A DNA stretch of 64,000 nucleotides from assembly GCA_019059635.1 (NCBI GenBank), contig JAGVRJ010000012.1, positions 1,364,001-1,428,000 of the forward strand, given 5' to 3'. The position numbers and the translations under genes are program-made. Below, in pieces: positions 36,387 through 48,238 of the stretch. Source of the DNA: Proales similis. Its lineage: Eukaryota; Rotifera; Eurotatoria; Ploima; Proalidae. The notes beneath the pieces were generated by a model. That model was not told the DNA's origin. It was given only the letters and a program-made list of their open reading frames with translations, and did no database searches. Position 1 is the first letter of the stretch; each line of letters begins with the position of its first letter.

Positions 36387-36992
36387 CTGTGTTCACTTTA
36401 AACGGCCGTCAGTCGTTCAAACAGTTCGTTTCAAACTCGTTCTGACAGCTTGTTTGTGTCCAAAAGCTTTAAAAGCCCACTGTGGCCATAATTCGCTCTG
36501 GTTTTCAAAAATCAAAAATCATATAAAACCAGTTTGAAACTTAGACACTGACATTAAACAGCCATTCAGGCCAAGGTCGACATTCGAAACGAAGCTGTTG
36601 CGCGCAAAAAATGGCAATAAAAGACAAAAGAGTGCGTTGTATCCGAGTGGAGCGATCTTTGAAAAGCACCTTCAAATAAAAGCTCTTGGGCTGTATGGGC
36701 CCGTTCGGCCGTGAACAAGCCGCAGTGTGTCTGGATTCAAGAAAGAAAAGAGCCGAGTTGAATCTAATTCAATTTTATTAGACAACGATTATGATGTATT
36801 TCATTCATTTGTCTGAATTATTTTCGCCGAGAACTAACAAAACGCTTCGTTGATTGATTAGATAAAAACATTGCAAGCTCAGATGAACAGAAAAATAAGC
36901 AAGAAACGTGAAAGGATCAAGACACTTAATTTAAGGGAAAAAGTGGGCTCGGGTGACACACCAAAGGAAGGGGCTCACGAACATGCTCTCAC
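36387..36992. other. Intergenic between ALT copies 1 and 2
   Basis: Upstream region of copy 1 and 3' region of copy 2. AT-rich, with AATAAA-like sequence on the minus strand. Nothing else is recognised. Confidence 0.45.
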
Positions 36993-39032
36993 TTATTCCC
37001 ATTTTTTCAAAAACTCAACATGGAACTTTTCGATCTTGCAGAGCAAAGACTTGATTTGGTCCACAGGCGGCAGAATGGTGGTCCGGAAGTGGTAGGTGCC
37101 CGGACGCTGGTGGAAGCCGCTTCCTGGCACCACGCAGATGCCGGTGGCCTCGAGCAGCTCGAAGCAGTAGAAAAAGTCCGGCTCGACGTTCAGGCTCTAG
37201 AGGTCGAGGTCAGAGTGAGCGAGGCCGAGAGGCGGCTGCAGGGGCTCACCTTGGCGTGCTGCACCGCCTTGTCGGGGATGTGGATGCGCGGGAAGGCGTA
37301 CATGGCGCCCTGCACCGGGTTGCAGCTGATGCCCTCGATCTTGTTGAGCAGCTCGGTGACGAGCTCGGCCTTCTGTCGCAGCTCTCCGAGCACTCTGTTC
37401 TTCTCGGCCATGTAGAGCTCGTAGGAGGGCTCGCCTGGCCGCGGCGGGTTGACCACGCCGTCCAGGCAGATCTGTCCAAGTACTGAACTGCACAGCTGAG
37501 CTGAGGAGAGCTTCTTGAGCTCTACTTTTACACTCGGGTCGAGATTGACCACCTGATGACATTCAATTTAGATTTTCGTTCTGGCTAGCTTTGTCTGTTT
37601 AGGAACCCACCTCAACGAATCCAGCGCGAGCGCCGCATCTATTAGAGCATTTCTCGTGAACAAGCGTTTAGAGGCAAATTGACAAACGTTGCTATTACTC
37701 TCCCATGAAGCCCTTGGACGTCGAGTGAAATGAGGCAATCTCCATCTCGTTGTACGGAGCGCCCATTTCATAGGCGACTTTTTTGAACGAATTGAACTCC
37801 ATTCCTTCCGCGTACACATTGTGCTGGTAGACCTTCAGGTATTTGAACTAGATGGCAGAGAAAATAGACACAAATGAGTTCGACAGTAGCGCACCTCGTC
37901 GGCCAGAATGAACAGGCGCTTGTTGTAGGCCCATTTGATGATTTGCTGAATGTTGTCGCGGCTCAGCACCTGGCCAGTCGGGTTGCCCGGGTTGATGATG
38001 ACGATCGCACGCGGCTCACAGCGATCGAGCGAGGCGCTGTAGGCCCGTTCTAGCTCGTCCACACTCAGGCCCCAGTTGCGCTCCTCGTCCAAGTAGTAGC
38101 CGATCTTGAATTAGGCAAGTCAATTGACCGGCGTCAAGAGATTCTCAAATGCTTCTAACTACCTGCTCGGCATTGAACTCGGATATTGTGGCCGAGTAGA
38201 GCGGATATTGTGGAATGGGGATCATGAATCCGGCCGGCTTTTGGCCCGGACCGTTCAATAGCAGTTCCATTATAATCTGGCAAAAATCTTGACTTTTGCA
38301 ATCAAAAGCGTTGGCCGTTCGTTGTCTGTACCTTAATTGCACTGCTCGCTCCAGTTGTGATCAGAATATCATCGCTGTCGCTGGGAACTCCGCCGTCGCG
38401 TTCCATTATGAAATTTGCAATGTCGTTTCTCACTACAGCCAAACCTTAGATTGCTTGGGCTTGAGGAGCGGTCGAACAAAATAGAGCAGTTTTGATCTAT
38501 TACCGCAGCTGTCAGTGTAGGCGCCGACACTTCCGCCTCCACAAGCGGCCAACAAGCGTCTGGCTCGCTCGTTCACGTCTGAAGGAAAGACGTTCTTGTC
38601 AATCAAGTCGGGATAGGCGCAAGCAGCCATCAGCTTATCATTTTAACAGTGTTTTCACAGTCTCTCTGGTCCATTTGGGCAAGATTGCTTACTTGGCGCA
38701 GAAACGTAATCGGTTTTTGGCCAGTTGCATGGCAGTCGCCGATATTGGCTCTAATCACCCTCTCGAACGGCTTTTCGACGCCCTGCTCACACGCAGTTGG
38801 TCAAAAATCGGCCTATTTGATGATGACATGTGCTGCTTACCTTTGAGAGCTCTTTCTCCAGCTCCTGTGCTCTGATCACTATTTTGCCTCGTACTGCATA
38901 CTGAACGTTCTTCACGGCCGGACTCAAGTTTTGCAAGTTCAAGAACTTGGCCGACTCTTCTGCATGATGGATGGCATTCATGTTGGCCTCGTCCAGCGCT
39001 TTCTGGTTTCGAGAATCCACCTTGAATTTCAT
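36993..39032 (-). CDS. GPT: Alanine aminotransferase, tandem copy 2, 10 exons
   Basis: 501 aa. Exons 39032-38841, 38782-38693, 38633-38504, 38432-38332, 38276-38163, 38104-37895, 37832-37699, 37638-37611, 37552-37250 and 37196-36993. Conserved blocks are [105 protein letters not shown] (PLP lysine intact) and [26 protein letters not shown]. Intron positions equal those of copy 1. There is no obvious mitochondrial presequence, so the enzyme is probably cytosolic. Best candidate for the canonical enzyme of the array. Confidence 0.93.
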
Positions 39033-39175
39033 TCTGATTGAAAAAGTTGGCTCGATCGCACGAAATGGGCGGAAAGCAACTGCTTCCAGCCATATTTATA
39101 TGCAGCGATCGCAATATAGACCACGCCCGAAGACGATTTTGTCTTTAAGTGCTTCAGTCGGACGACGAGCAAGTC

Positions 39176-39219
<44 letters not shown>

Positions 39220-40698
39220 AGTGGTCAACAGCGAGCGCGTTTATGCAGCAAGGCAAATAAACGAATACATTTGGCTTTTCCTGTCTTTTTCGAACAAATA
39301 CTCTTAATTCGAAACGCGCGCGCGCGCGCACGCCTGCACACTCGCAACAGCAAACAAACGAGGAGAGAAGCAAACGGTAGGAACCAGCTCGCTCTGGCAG
39401 CAATTTGGCTAAGCTTGTCTACGTGTAGAATGTAGCCATTACACAAGAATAGGCTCTTTGCACATTTTTGAATGCGTGTATGGTGACTCTGCACATTTCT
39501 GTGTTCGTGTGCGCGCGCGTGTGTGTGTATTTGGCTGTGAGTCGATGACAAACTCGACAGCGACCTAGAGCAAGCATCTGAGAATTGCATGCTCATTATG
39601 ACCAAAGTGGCACTCCCTTTTCTATATATCCAAATAATGATCGAAAGCATAATAAATGAATCGCGCTTCAGCTCCCTCAGCAGTGTGTTTGCCAATCTGT
39701 CTGAGATAATAATCTCTTGAGAGCAAAACCCACTGACTCGAGCATTTCGCCCAAAATGGAGAGAGAGAAAGAGAGAGGCGAAGAGGTCGTGAATTAAGAC
39801 TTGGCAATGAGCAGGCGATAAAAAGCAGGCCGCGACATGTGACAGTAATGTGAGCCAATTTGAAACAATTACCGTGGTTTGAAGCGAGCGCATCAAAATG
39901 CGCCTCAGAGGTGTTTGCATGCGACTGCTCTTGTTGGCCAGCATATCGTTAAATTAAATTCGAGTCTGTCTGTCTCTGCGTGCGTGTAGGCTTTTCGTTT
40001 GACTCAAGTTTCATGAGTTCTGTCTATATTAAATTAATCACGGATGAAATCGGGCGCGCTTTTTTGTCACATTTTGCTCGCTCGCTCTCTCTCTTCCCTC
40101 AGCTGATTCGGTCCCTCTTTTGTACAAGAGAGAGAGAGAGAGAGAGCGAGCCAAAGAGAAAGATTGTTAGAAATGGTCCAGATAAGCGCTTGGCGCAGGC
40201 GAAAATATTCAAATAAATATAAATCTGGGTGTGGCAGGCTCAATGGGAGTGCGTGCATTAGCGCTATTATGTAACGGTGGCTCAAAAGCGCGCTTCATCT
40301 CGTCTCAGTTTAAGTGAGCAAAATCATGGACATGGCAGACCTTCTGACGTGGTTTGCCTATCTCGTCTGCATTTAATCGCTGTTGGCCACAGCTAACCGC
40401 ACTCAAGACGTCGTAATTAAAGACCGTGCCAACTGGCATCTCTGTGCAATTGGACGCCGAATTATTCAGCAATTGCACAGCAGAACACTTGCCTGCGGTG
40501 AATTTGCTCCGCATGCTGCAATCGTGCATGAAATCCGCATGATTCGATCGCTTCGTGAATTCAAGTGTGAGCGACACGCGAGCAATGTGCGTTTAAATTT
40601 ATTATTTTCAATCGAATAGATAAGCTCGAGGAGATAAGTGTCGGTGCCGAAAGGTTAGGAAAAGGTCAGCGAGCCAAGTTGTGCCGGTTTATCGTTGT
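39033..40698. other. Intergenic between ALT copies 2 and 3
   Basis: 1.7 kb with a long (GT)n run (about 39179-39217), a (CG)n run (about 39315-39329), a shorter mixed GT/GC run near 39506-39528 and a (GA)n run near 40126-40146. No gene is supported. It presumably holds the copy 2 promoter. Confidence 0.55.
39179..39217. repeat. (GT)n microsatellite
   Basis: About 19-20 perfect GT units, the longest dinucleotide run in the window, followed 100 bp later by an alternating CG run. Confidence 0.9.
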
Positions 40699-42769
40699 CT
40701 ATGACCACTCCTTGATGAAATTGTGGTGGAACTCGGCGAACTTTTCAAGTATGGCCTTGATCTGGTCCACAGGCGGCAGAATTGTCGTGCGGAAGTGATA
40801 AGTTCCTGGTCGCTGATGGAAGCCGCTGCCGGGCACCACGCACAGGCCGGTTTTCTCCAAAAGTTGGAAGCAGTAGAACACGTCAGGCTCCATGTTTTGA
40901 CTCTGGTGCAATCAAAATTCAATCTGAGGGCTTTTGAAGCCACTGAGAAGGCGGCAAGTGTGGGCAGTACCTTGGCCTTTTGGATCGCTCGCTGTGGAAG
41001 CTCAATGCGCGGGAAGGCGTACATGGCGCCCTGCACTGGGTTGCATGTGATTCCGTCGATCGAGTTGAACAGATCGGTGACTATTTTGCCTTTTTGCTTG
41101 AGGCTGTTCAAAACGTTTGTTTTCTCCTTTTAAGCGAATGTTCAAGTCCTGAGCCTGTTCATGAGCGGAGGCGAGGCTGTTTACAGATATGAACTCATTG
41201 TAGGATGGCTCGCCTGGCTTGGGCGGATTGACGATCGCCTCGATGCAGACTTGACTTATCGACGAGCTGCACAGACGCACCGAGCAGATCTTGTCCAATT
41301 GCATTTGCACCATCGGGTCGAGATTGACCACATCCTGAGAGAAAGTTAAATTAAAGGAGGCTTAGTTCTAAGCGCTTGGGCTCGTACCAGAACGCCGCCT
41401 CGAATGCCGCATCTTTTTGAATGGAATGGTTGAGATGAGACGACAATTATTCTCTCTTGGGTTCGACTTACTCGCCCATGAAGCCCTTGGAAGTCGAGTA
41501 GAACGAAGCGATTTCCATGTTCGAATAGGGCGGGCCCATTTGGGCAGCCACTTTGCGGAATGAGTGGAATTTAGCTCCTTCGGCGTAGACGTTGTCCTGA
41601 TAGACCTATGAGCGAATCCGACAAGTTGAGTAAAGTGAAGCAAGAGTGATAGGCTGGACGCTGATGAACCTCGTCGGCCATGATGAACAGGTTGTTGGCG
41701 TGAGCCCAGCGAATGATGTCTTCGATGTTCTGACGGCTGAGCACTTGACCGGTCGGATTGCCCGGGTTTATGATGATGATGGCGCGCGGCGTGCAATGCT
41801 GCTTGGACTGGTCGTAAGCGCGCTGCAGCTCTTCAACGTTCAGACCCCAGTTGTTGTCCTCGTCAAGGTAGTAGCCGATCTTGAGCAAGCGTGAGAAAGG
41901 CGCCAGCCAGTGGCGTAAATTTGAGCCTACCTGGTGAGCATTGAACTCGGCGATCGTGGCCGAGTAAAACGGGTACTGGGGAATGGGAATCATGAAACCG
42001 GCCGGCTTCTCGTTCTCGTTGGTCAGGAGCAGCTCCATGATCGACTTGAATCGGGTGTTTTTAAGCATTTTGAGCCGAAGCCAAAGAGAAAGCAACTGTG
42101 CCCACTTTGATTCCGTCACTGGCGCCGGTGGTCAAATAGACATTGTTCCATTGGCAAGCGATGCCCTCGTCGCGAGCCTGGATAAAACTGGCGACGTCCT
42201 TGCGCACAACGCGGATGCCCTCGCTCTCGGTGTAGGCGCCTTCGACCAGGAGTTTAGAAAGCCGCTTGAATAGACAAATGTTAAAATGTAAACTTGCCAA
42301 CGCTCTTGCCCTGGCAGCCGTCAAGCGCACGCCGGGCGCGGAGCTTTACGTCCTCAGGGAATCGAGGATCGTCAAATAGCTCGGGCAGAGTGGCCAAGGC
42401 CATGGCTCTTCGCAAGAACGTGATCGGCTTCTGGCCGGTCGCGTGGCAATCGCCGATATTGGCGCGAACTACTCGATCGAACGGCTTTTTTACTCCCTGA
42501 CGCGATTGGTCGCCAAGTTTAGAAATGTGCGAGCTCAGCTGAATGAGATTGTTTACATTTTCCATTTCCATTTCGATTTGTCCGGCGCGTAGAACAATGG
42601 GACCGCGAACGGCGTACTGCATTCTGCGCACATTTTGGTTCATGTTCTGTTCGGTGAGGACCTGAGCGTGGCCCGGCGACGAATGGAAACCGCTTACAAA
42701 TAATTGATGGCTCTTTGACTCGACCTTGAGCAAATGAGCCGGCATGTTTCGCAACGAGGACACTTTCAT
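40699..42769 (-). CDS. GPT: Alanine aminotransferase, tandem copy 3, 10 exons
   Basis: 512 aa. Exons 42769-42557, 42496-42298, 42239-42106, 42044-41931, 41879-41670, 41605-41472, 41412-41388, 41334-41185, 41126-40971 and 40902-40699. Conserved blocks are [83 protein letters not shown] and [18 protein letters not shown]. Relative to copies 1 and 2 it lacks the intron between exons 2 and 3 and has an extra intron in the large penultimate exon. Intron 1 (60 bp) is in frame without stops and could be retained. Intron 2 uses a GC donor (GCAAGT). The N-terminal extension [20 protein letters not shown] has no acids in its first 15 residues and may be a mitochondrial presequence. Confidence 0.92.
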
Positions 42770-43119
42770 TCTATTGACGGTGATTTAATTAAGCCAATAA
42801 GGCAGCAGCAGCAGCAGCAAACAGCGATTCGCTTTGATGTTTGTTCTTTGGATTGGACGCGTGGCAGTCGGGCTCGGGCAAGTTTATTTATACAGCGAGC
42901 CAAGGGCGCATTCAGAACCGGAACCTAGTGAGGTGTGCTTCTCTACTCGGCTCAGGCTGCTCGTGTCTGAAGATGCGTTTTATGGCCGCGTTCTGGTCCG
43001 CGCTGCAATCTCATCCCCTCGACACTGTTCACGCCCCGTCGAAATAAACTGCATGAATCTGGTTCGCGGCGCGTTTAGCTCTTTTATTCAACGTTAGATA
43101 ATACAGGCTGCGGCTGTGC
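42770..43119. other. Upstream region of ALT copy 3
   Basis: Contains a (GCA)n run near 42802-42820 and no supported gene. It separates ALT copy 3 from the 3' end of the CNBD gene on the same strand. Confidence 0.45.
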
Positions 43120-45090
43120 TTATTTGCATGAATCTCGTTCGCGTGCACCCTGGCTCTTGTGCTTACCCACGCCTGAGACTATGCCATTATGCCGGTAGAA
43201 GTTGGTGAGCACCGACTCCTTGAACTCGCTCCACTCTTTCTTGTTTTCTTGGTCAATGAAGCTGCGATAGATCTGCTGCTGTTCTAAATTGGCGAATGTT
43301 CGCTGCACTGTCTGCAGCATCAGCCGCATGGTCAAGTCGTTTAGCTCTTCAAAGCATTTTCATTTTCGGCCTGATTTGCACCGACTGGTGAAGCCTTACC
43401 AATCACCCGATCGCATGGAATGGTTCCCATTCGGCATCGAGTCTCGGTGACCAGAGTGCAGGTCATCGGCTCCTTGAGAATGACGCTGTACTCGCCAAAT
43501 GAGTCGCCCTCTGACAGCTTGCCGACCACAACCTGCTTCATTCGCTTCTCTTTCAGGCCGGTCTTGGCGTTCACTCGCGGAACGTCAATTTTCCTCAGCA
43601 CGTGACACTTGCCTTGCTGAATGAAGCCAATGAACGGAGAGCGGAAGCCTTCGCTCGCAAGTACTTGTTGCAATCTGCGTCAGTTCCATTCACAGTTGAG
43701 GCAAATGCCCTCATCACTCACTTGTGTTGGCCGAGAACGATTTCCACTCGATCACTTGAAGCAGTTGGTCGATTGAATGCTTTGGCCACGACTCGTACTC
43801 TTTACACGCTTTCATCAGCTTGTACTTTTCGCTGATTTCTCGTTCGCTCAGTTTCTTTGTGCGAATTTAGTGCGCGTTGTGCATTCGGGCGCGCTCGCTT
43901 ACTTTACAAATCCGATGCAAACTGTCCACACTGAGCTTGAGAAACTCACAGCCGTCTTCGGTGGTCAGCACTCGGAACAATCTTGAGCAAGCTTTTGCAG
44001 CTGACTTGACTCGAGCTTGTCTGACTCTTACCTTGTGGTCAAGTCGCGGTCGCTCATTGATCGCAATGTTCCGAAGCATGCACCGGTCTCGAGCTATTCA
44101 ACCAATTTGTTCAACTGCGGCGCGGGAGGCGATGAAAAGTCAAATTACGATGAGATCAGGATCAGTCGGCTCGGGCGTGACTCGAGCCAGACGAAGCCCA
44201 TAGCAGTCGAGATGTGGCGACGAGAGCGGCTTCACTGAGCCTTTGAGTATCAAATGAAAGCCGTCGTTGCCAAACACTAGTCGGCCATTCGCTTCACTTT
44301 AGAGCTTCGATTCACATGTTTGCATTCACTTGCCTGGCGTGTGCTTGGCGGCCACTTTTTCCAATTGAGCGTAGGCGCAGAATTTCTCGATCAAAACTGG
44401 ATTGGCCTTCATCTCGTCCGAAAGGAGCCGCACGAAGCTCTCCAGCTGAATGAGTACCGAGAAAATCTCTCTGTTCTCGCTTTGTGAACGCTCGAACGGA
44501 CTAGTCGAATCGAGTTAGCGACGATCGCTGCACAAGAGAGTGAGTCGGAACAAACTATTTCTTGACGAGGCGACGCAGAGTGCGCAACGCTTCGACCTTT
44601 TGATGATCGGGATCGTCGTCGGCTCGTTTGCAGCCGCGAATCTGCTCCAAGTGCGCGGCAATGTCGTGCGTCTCTGACGCTTCTTCGCTCTTAGCCGCCT
44701 CTGGTCTTTTGCCCGCTTCGATGGCCAACTGCCTCGCTGGCCCAGTCTTCTTCTTTTTCTCGTCGATGAACATTTCGCGGTAGTTTTTCATAAACAGCTC
44801 GTGCGCTTGCTCTCTGTTTTGCAAGCTCTTCAATCTGCTCCTCGATCTAGCGATGCAAACAGCGCCTACCTGTCGATTGAAGGGTCTGACAGACCGTTCA
44901 GCCATTCGAGCTTTTCAAAGTTTATCTTCGGCTTTGGAGCAGCGGCGTTTACTTTGAACACGAGCCAGTTTAGCGAGGGCTTGAGATAAACGAGTCGCCG
45001 AACGAGTCTCACTTGGTTGCCGAACGAGTTGGTTTTCTGGCTGAAAGAGATTCGGATAGAGCTGGGTCTTTTTGGCAGCAGTCGCGCGCT
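43120..45090 (-). CDS. CNBD2-like cyclic-nucleotide-binding protein, multi-exon
   Basis: Minus-strand exons can be chained from about 45090 to 43120. The N-terminal part (VRLVRRLVYLKPSLNW) is followed by EQAHELFMKNYREMF and a charged linker, then a first cNMP-binding-like segment (LESFVRLLSDEMKANPVLIEKFCAYAQLE, FGNDGFHLILKGSV, LETGACFGTLRSMSDRDLTT). A second segment follows (FIGFIQQGKCHVLRK, VVVGKLSEGDSFGEYSVILKEPMTCTLVTETRCRMGTI), then a C-terminal helix (ENKKEWSEFKESVL). The order matches CNBD2-type proteins, which carry two CNB domains and are linked to sperm flagella in mammals. One intron (44277-44333) uses a GC donor. The 5' end is unresolved: the frame has no ATG after its upstream stop, so a further first exon is needed. 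The join near 44560 uses a weak GTCAAG donor. Confidence 0.65.
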
Positions 45091-45429
45091 CACTGTCTGT
45101 CTTTACCAGCGCCATTCAGAGAGAAAAGCAGCCTCTCTACTTTGTATAATGAGCTTTCACAAACCAAGTAAAAAGAAGAGAGAAAACGGGTTTTGCATTT
45201 CCTAAACACGCCGATTTGAATATAAAATTTGGTTGCTACGGAAACATGTTCTGAGTCGAGTTCTTTTAGGATCAGTGGCAACTGCAAGTCTGAGGACAAA
45301 GACGATTGTTGCTTCTCTTGTTTTTATTCTGAGCCAATAGAATGATCACCGACAGCAAGTAAACGGCGACGACGACGAGTGGGATAGGCGGGGGAAAGGC
45401 ATCTCTGGGCTGAAACAAGAGACATTAGT

Positions 45430-46611
45430 TCATGGGACTTGACGAGCCAAGGGCAGAGCTTCGTGGGCTGGCTGAGGCGTAGGCCGCTTAACACAAGGCA
45501 GACGGTGCCAGCATTCGACAAAGAACTCTTTGAATTCGTTTCTGAACGTGGAGCTGATCGACAAGTAGAGGATTATGTTCACTGCATGATTCGTGTAGTT
45601 CACCAGCATGAAGAGCGTGTACGTGAACGCAAAGTAGAACTTTTTCGTCTCGCCGGCCGGAAAAGTCAAATAGACCGAGGCGGGCGTCTTGAGTACCATG
45701 AACCAGAAGCAGACCGATATGAGCATGATTGAGAGGGCGGTTCGCTTCTCTTTCTTCTTGCGGCTGGCCGCGCTCGCCGAGCTGGCCCGGCTCGACTGCG
45801 AGGCGGTGCGAATCTTCCTTATGATCAATATGTTGAGCACAAAGAGAATTAAACTTGGCACAACGATGAACAGGTACAAGTGCAGCTTGCTGTAGTAGTT
45901 CACTCTGAACGAGTAGTAGCTCGGCTCGCTCAGACGATTCACGGTGCAGTCGAGTCGGCCACTCCGACTCTCTTGTTCAATGTCGTAAAAGTAGAGGAAA
46001 TGGGCGTTGAATATGCCGGTTAGAGACAATATCAGACCGGTGGTCCACAACACGCCGCTCGGGTTGTCCTGCTTCTGCGAGATTCGCTCTCGACAGCGCC
46101 AATCGCGATTGAACATTATTGCGAAGCGATTGTAGGTGATGGCCACCAGAATGAAGCTCGACGTCTGCATGAACGTGTAGGTGAGAAAGACGTGCAGTTT
46201 ACAGCTGAGCGTCGACGACAGACGAATGTCGTAGTCGACCAGCTGATGCAGCCAGATCCTCAGCAGGCCGGTGAAGAGCACGAGCGTGTCGAATATGGCC
46301 ATCACGCAAAAGTAGAGCACTGTTGAACTTGTCGCGTTCTTGCGCATCAGAACCACAATGCTGATCAAGTTGCCCAAGCCGCCGAGCAGCAGCAGCACCG
46401 GCGAGATGAACAAGTTCAAGTGTTTGCCTAAATCGGCGTAGAACCGCGTCCTCGGGTCCAGGTGTCCCTTCGGAGCCAAGGCTGGGCTTGTTTCGTTAAT
46501 TGTCGAGTTTATATTCAAGTAGTCGGCGCCGTCCTCGCTCGTTTCGGTCACCGTTATTGCAGAGCACAAAAGTGCGATAAAGCAGAGAACAGGTCGCATT
46601 CTGCTTGACAT
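45430..46611 (-). CDS. Peptide-type class A GPCR, intronless
   Basis: 393 aa. Residues 1-23 are a signal peptide (MSSRMRPVLCFIALLCSAITVTE), then an extracellular stretch with NST and NET sequons. TM1 carries GGLGNLISIVVL. TM3 ends AITYNRFAIMF, where R-F replaces the usual D-R-Y tyrosine and N replaces the aspartate. TM6 reads FWFMVLKTP. TM7 reads NHAVNIILYLSISSTFRNEF, the NHAxNxxLY form seen in FMRFamide-receptor and related invertebrate peptide receptors, without the NPxxY proline. The third intracellular loop is short and Ser/Arg/Lys-rich. The ligand is unknown. The start is the first ATG in frame (46611); the frame is open further upstream without ATG. Confidence 0.82.
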   Translation of the reverse strand: MSSRMRPVLCFIALLCSAITVTETSEDGADYLNINSTINETSPALAPKGHLDPRTRFYADLGKHLNLFISPVLLLLGGLGNLISIVVLMRKNATSSTVLYFCVMAIFDTLVLFTGLLRIWLHQLVDYDIRLSSTLSCKLHVFLTYTFMQTSSFILVAITYNRFAIMFNRDWRCRERISQKQDNPSGVLWTTGLILSLTGIFNAHFLYFYDIEQESRSGRLDCTVNRLSEPSYYSFRVNYYSKLHLYLFIVVPSLILFVLNILIIRKIRTASQSSRASSASAASRKKKEKRTALSIMLISVCFWFMVLKTPASVYLTFPAGETKKFYFAFTYTLFMLVNYTNHAVNIILYLSISSTFRNEFKEFFVECWHRLPCVKRPTPQPAHEALPLARQVP

Positions 46612-48238
46612 GTTGATTTTCGCCAATATCTGGTTTCTAAAGCAAATCTGAAGCAAATCAGGCAAATCTGAAGCAAATCAGTATTTGGCGTTTTACTACA
46701 ATATAGAATCAAACCAGTCAGCGGACTGGTGCGTCTCACTCTCCTTCTTCTTGTCTCGAGGCTGAAACAATGCCTCATATTCTCCTTGACTCGCTCTGCT
46801 TTCTGACTCGCTTGAGCTGATGGGAGGAGGAAGGCGTGCCAGATCGATAGAATGCTTAATGCGACACTAACTCGACGAGCTTGAGGAAGATCAGTGCGAA
46901 TGAGCCAGAGCCTACGGGGGCCAAACATGCTACCGTTTCCCACGAGATGCTTGCTAAGAGATGAGATAGATTCATGAGAAATGACGCACTCCTGATGTGT
47001 ATGCAGCATTAAAATTAATATTCACAAGTCAGTGGAAGATCTGAGTCGTTAGTTAGTTTGGCCTAAACCAAGCGGCCCCTTTAAGCCCATAGGCGTGGCA
47101 GGGATCTCTGACAGGCAAGAAGAGCAGTGAAGAGAGCACTGAAGAGACGAGTGAGAGCGAACAGAAAGTTTACAGTCTGAACAGGCAAAATGAAATGAAC
47201 TAGAAAAGACGGCGAGGAGCTGTCAAGTGAACACAATCACCAGAAGTGAGCAAATAAAGCCAACACCGCATGAAGCGAGATTAAACGAGCCTCGCTTCCC
47301 GTCTTGCATTCCTAATTGATTTGAGTTAAGCTTTGGACCGGAGCTCGGCCTGGCTTAGCTCATGACCAAACTTGCCGCCTCGAAAGCAGTCGAGCGCTTT
47401 TTGGGCACCGATGAGCAGCACAAACAGGCATTTGATTAAACAACATCGCAGCACAAATCGCACTGCTTTCGCTTCAACAAGCTCAAAATAAGTGAGAGCC
47501 AATGCAATTTATGCGCCAATCGAAAGAAGAGCAGCTGCTGTTCGCATTCCTCCAACTCTTTTCTCAGATTAAACTGATGCATTTAAATTGAGAGTAAATA
47601 AATGCCGAATGCTGCCGAATGAGGCGCAGTTGCTCTGCTCAAAAAGAAAATGGCAAAACGAGCTATTGAACAGAATTAATCTCAACGAGTTGATCAAATC
47701 TGCTAATCGAGCTAATCGAGAGAGACTGTTTGTGCGGCATTTCCAACTCAATTGTGAAAAGAGAGAGTCGAGCAAGAGAACAAAGACAATTCTAACGAGC
47801 AAGACCTTTAAGTTGATTAATATGGTCCCAAACAGAGAGCCATATGTAGACTTGTGCCCAAGACGTTAAGGGGGGCCTTGAATCTTGTTCATTCGCCTCA
47901 GAGCACTCTTCAATGCAGCAGAATTTTGGCACGATCTGTCGCTTAAACATGTCAACTGGGACGAATCAGTCTTTATGTGCGCTTGTATTTGTGTTGATGC
48001 AAGTTGCACCGACCTGAGTGAATGCGAGCTAGTGAATTGAACTGGCGGCCGAACAAGTCGACGCCGAACAACAAAAGCGGAAAATGAATTTCCAGGAAGA
48101 TTTTCACTTTCTCCTCAAGAATCTCAACGATATCAAGTAGCTATTTATTTGTTGACATGCGCCCAAATAGAAACGATCGTTAACTGTGTGGCAAAACCAA
48201 ATTAAAGCGGCAACAATGAGCTGACGGCTACAGGCGGC
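46612..48238. other. Divergent intergenic region peptide GPCR / ATR
   Basis: 1.6 kb. It holds a perfect 20 bp tandem duplication at 46642-46681 and AT/GA-rich sequence. A 93-codon open frame near 47588-47869 has no recognisable features. A short ATG-led open stretch at about 48084-48136, ending at a possible donor, could be an alternative ATR first exon, but its phase does not fit. Confidence 0.5.

Noticed and set aside
47588-47869. 93-codon open frame upstream of ATR
   Set aside because: Asn/Lys/Arg-rich composition with no motif; likely chance in AT-rich DNA.
48084-48136. Short ATG-led exon upstream of ATR
   Set aside because: Ends at a GT donor, but its phase does not match the acceptor before 48239.
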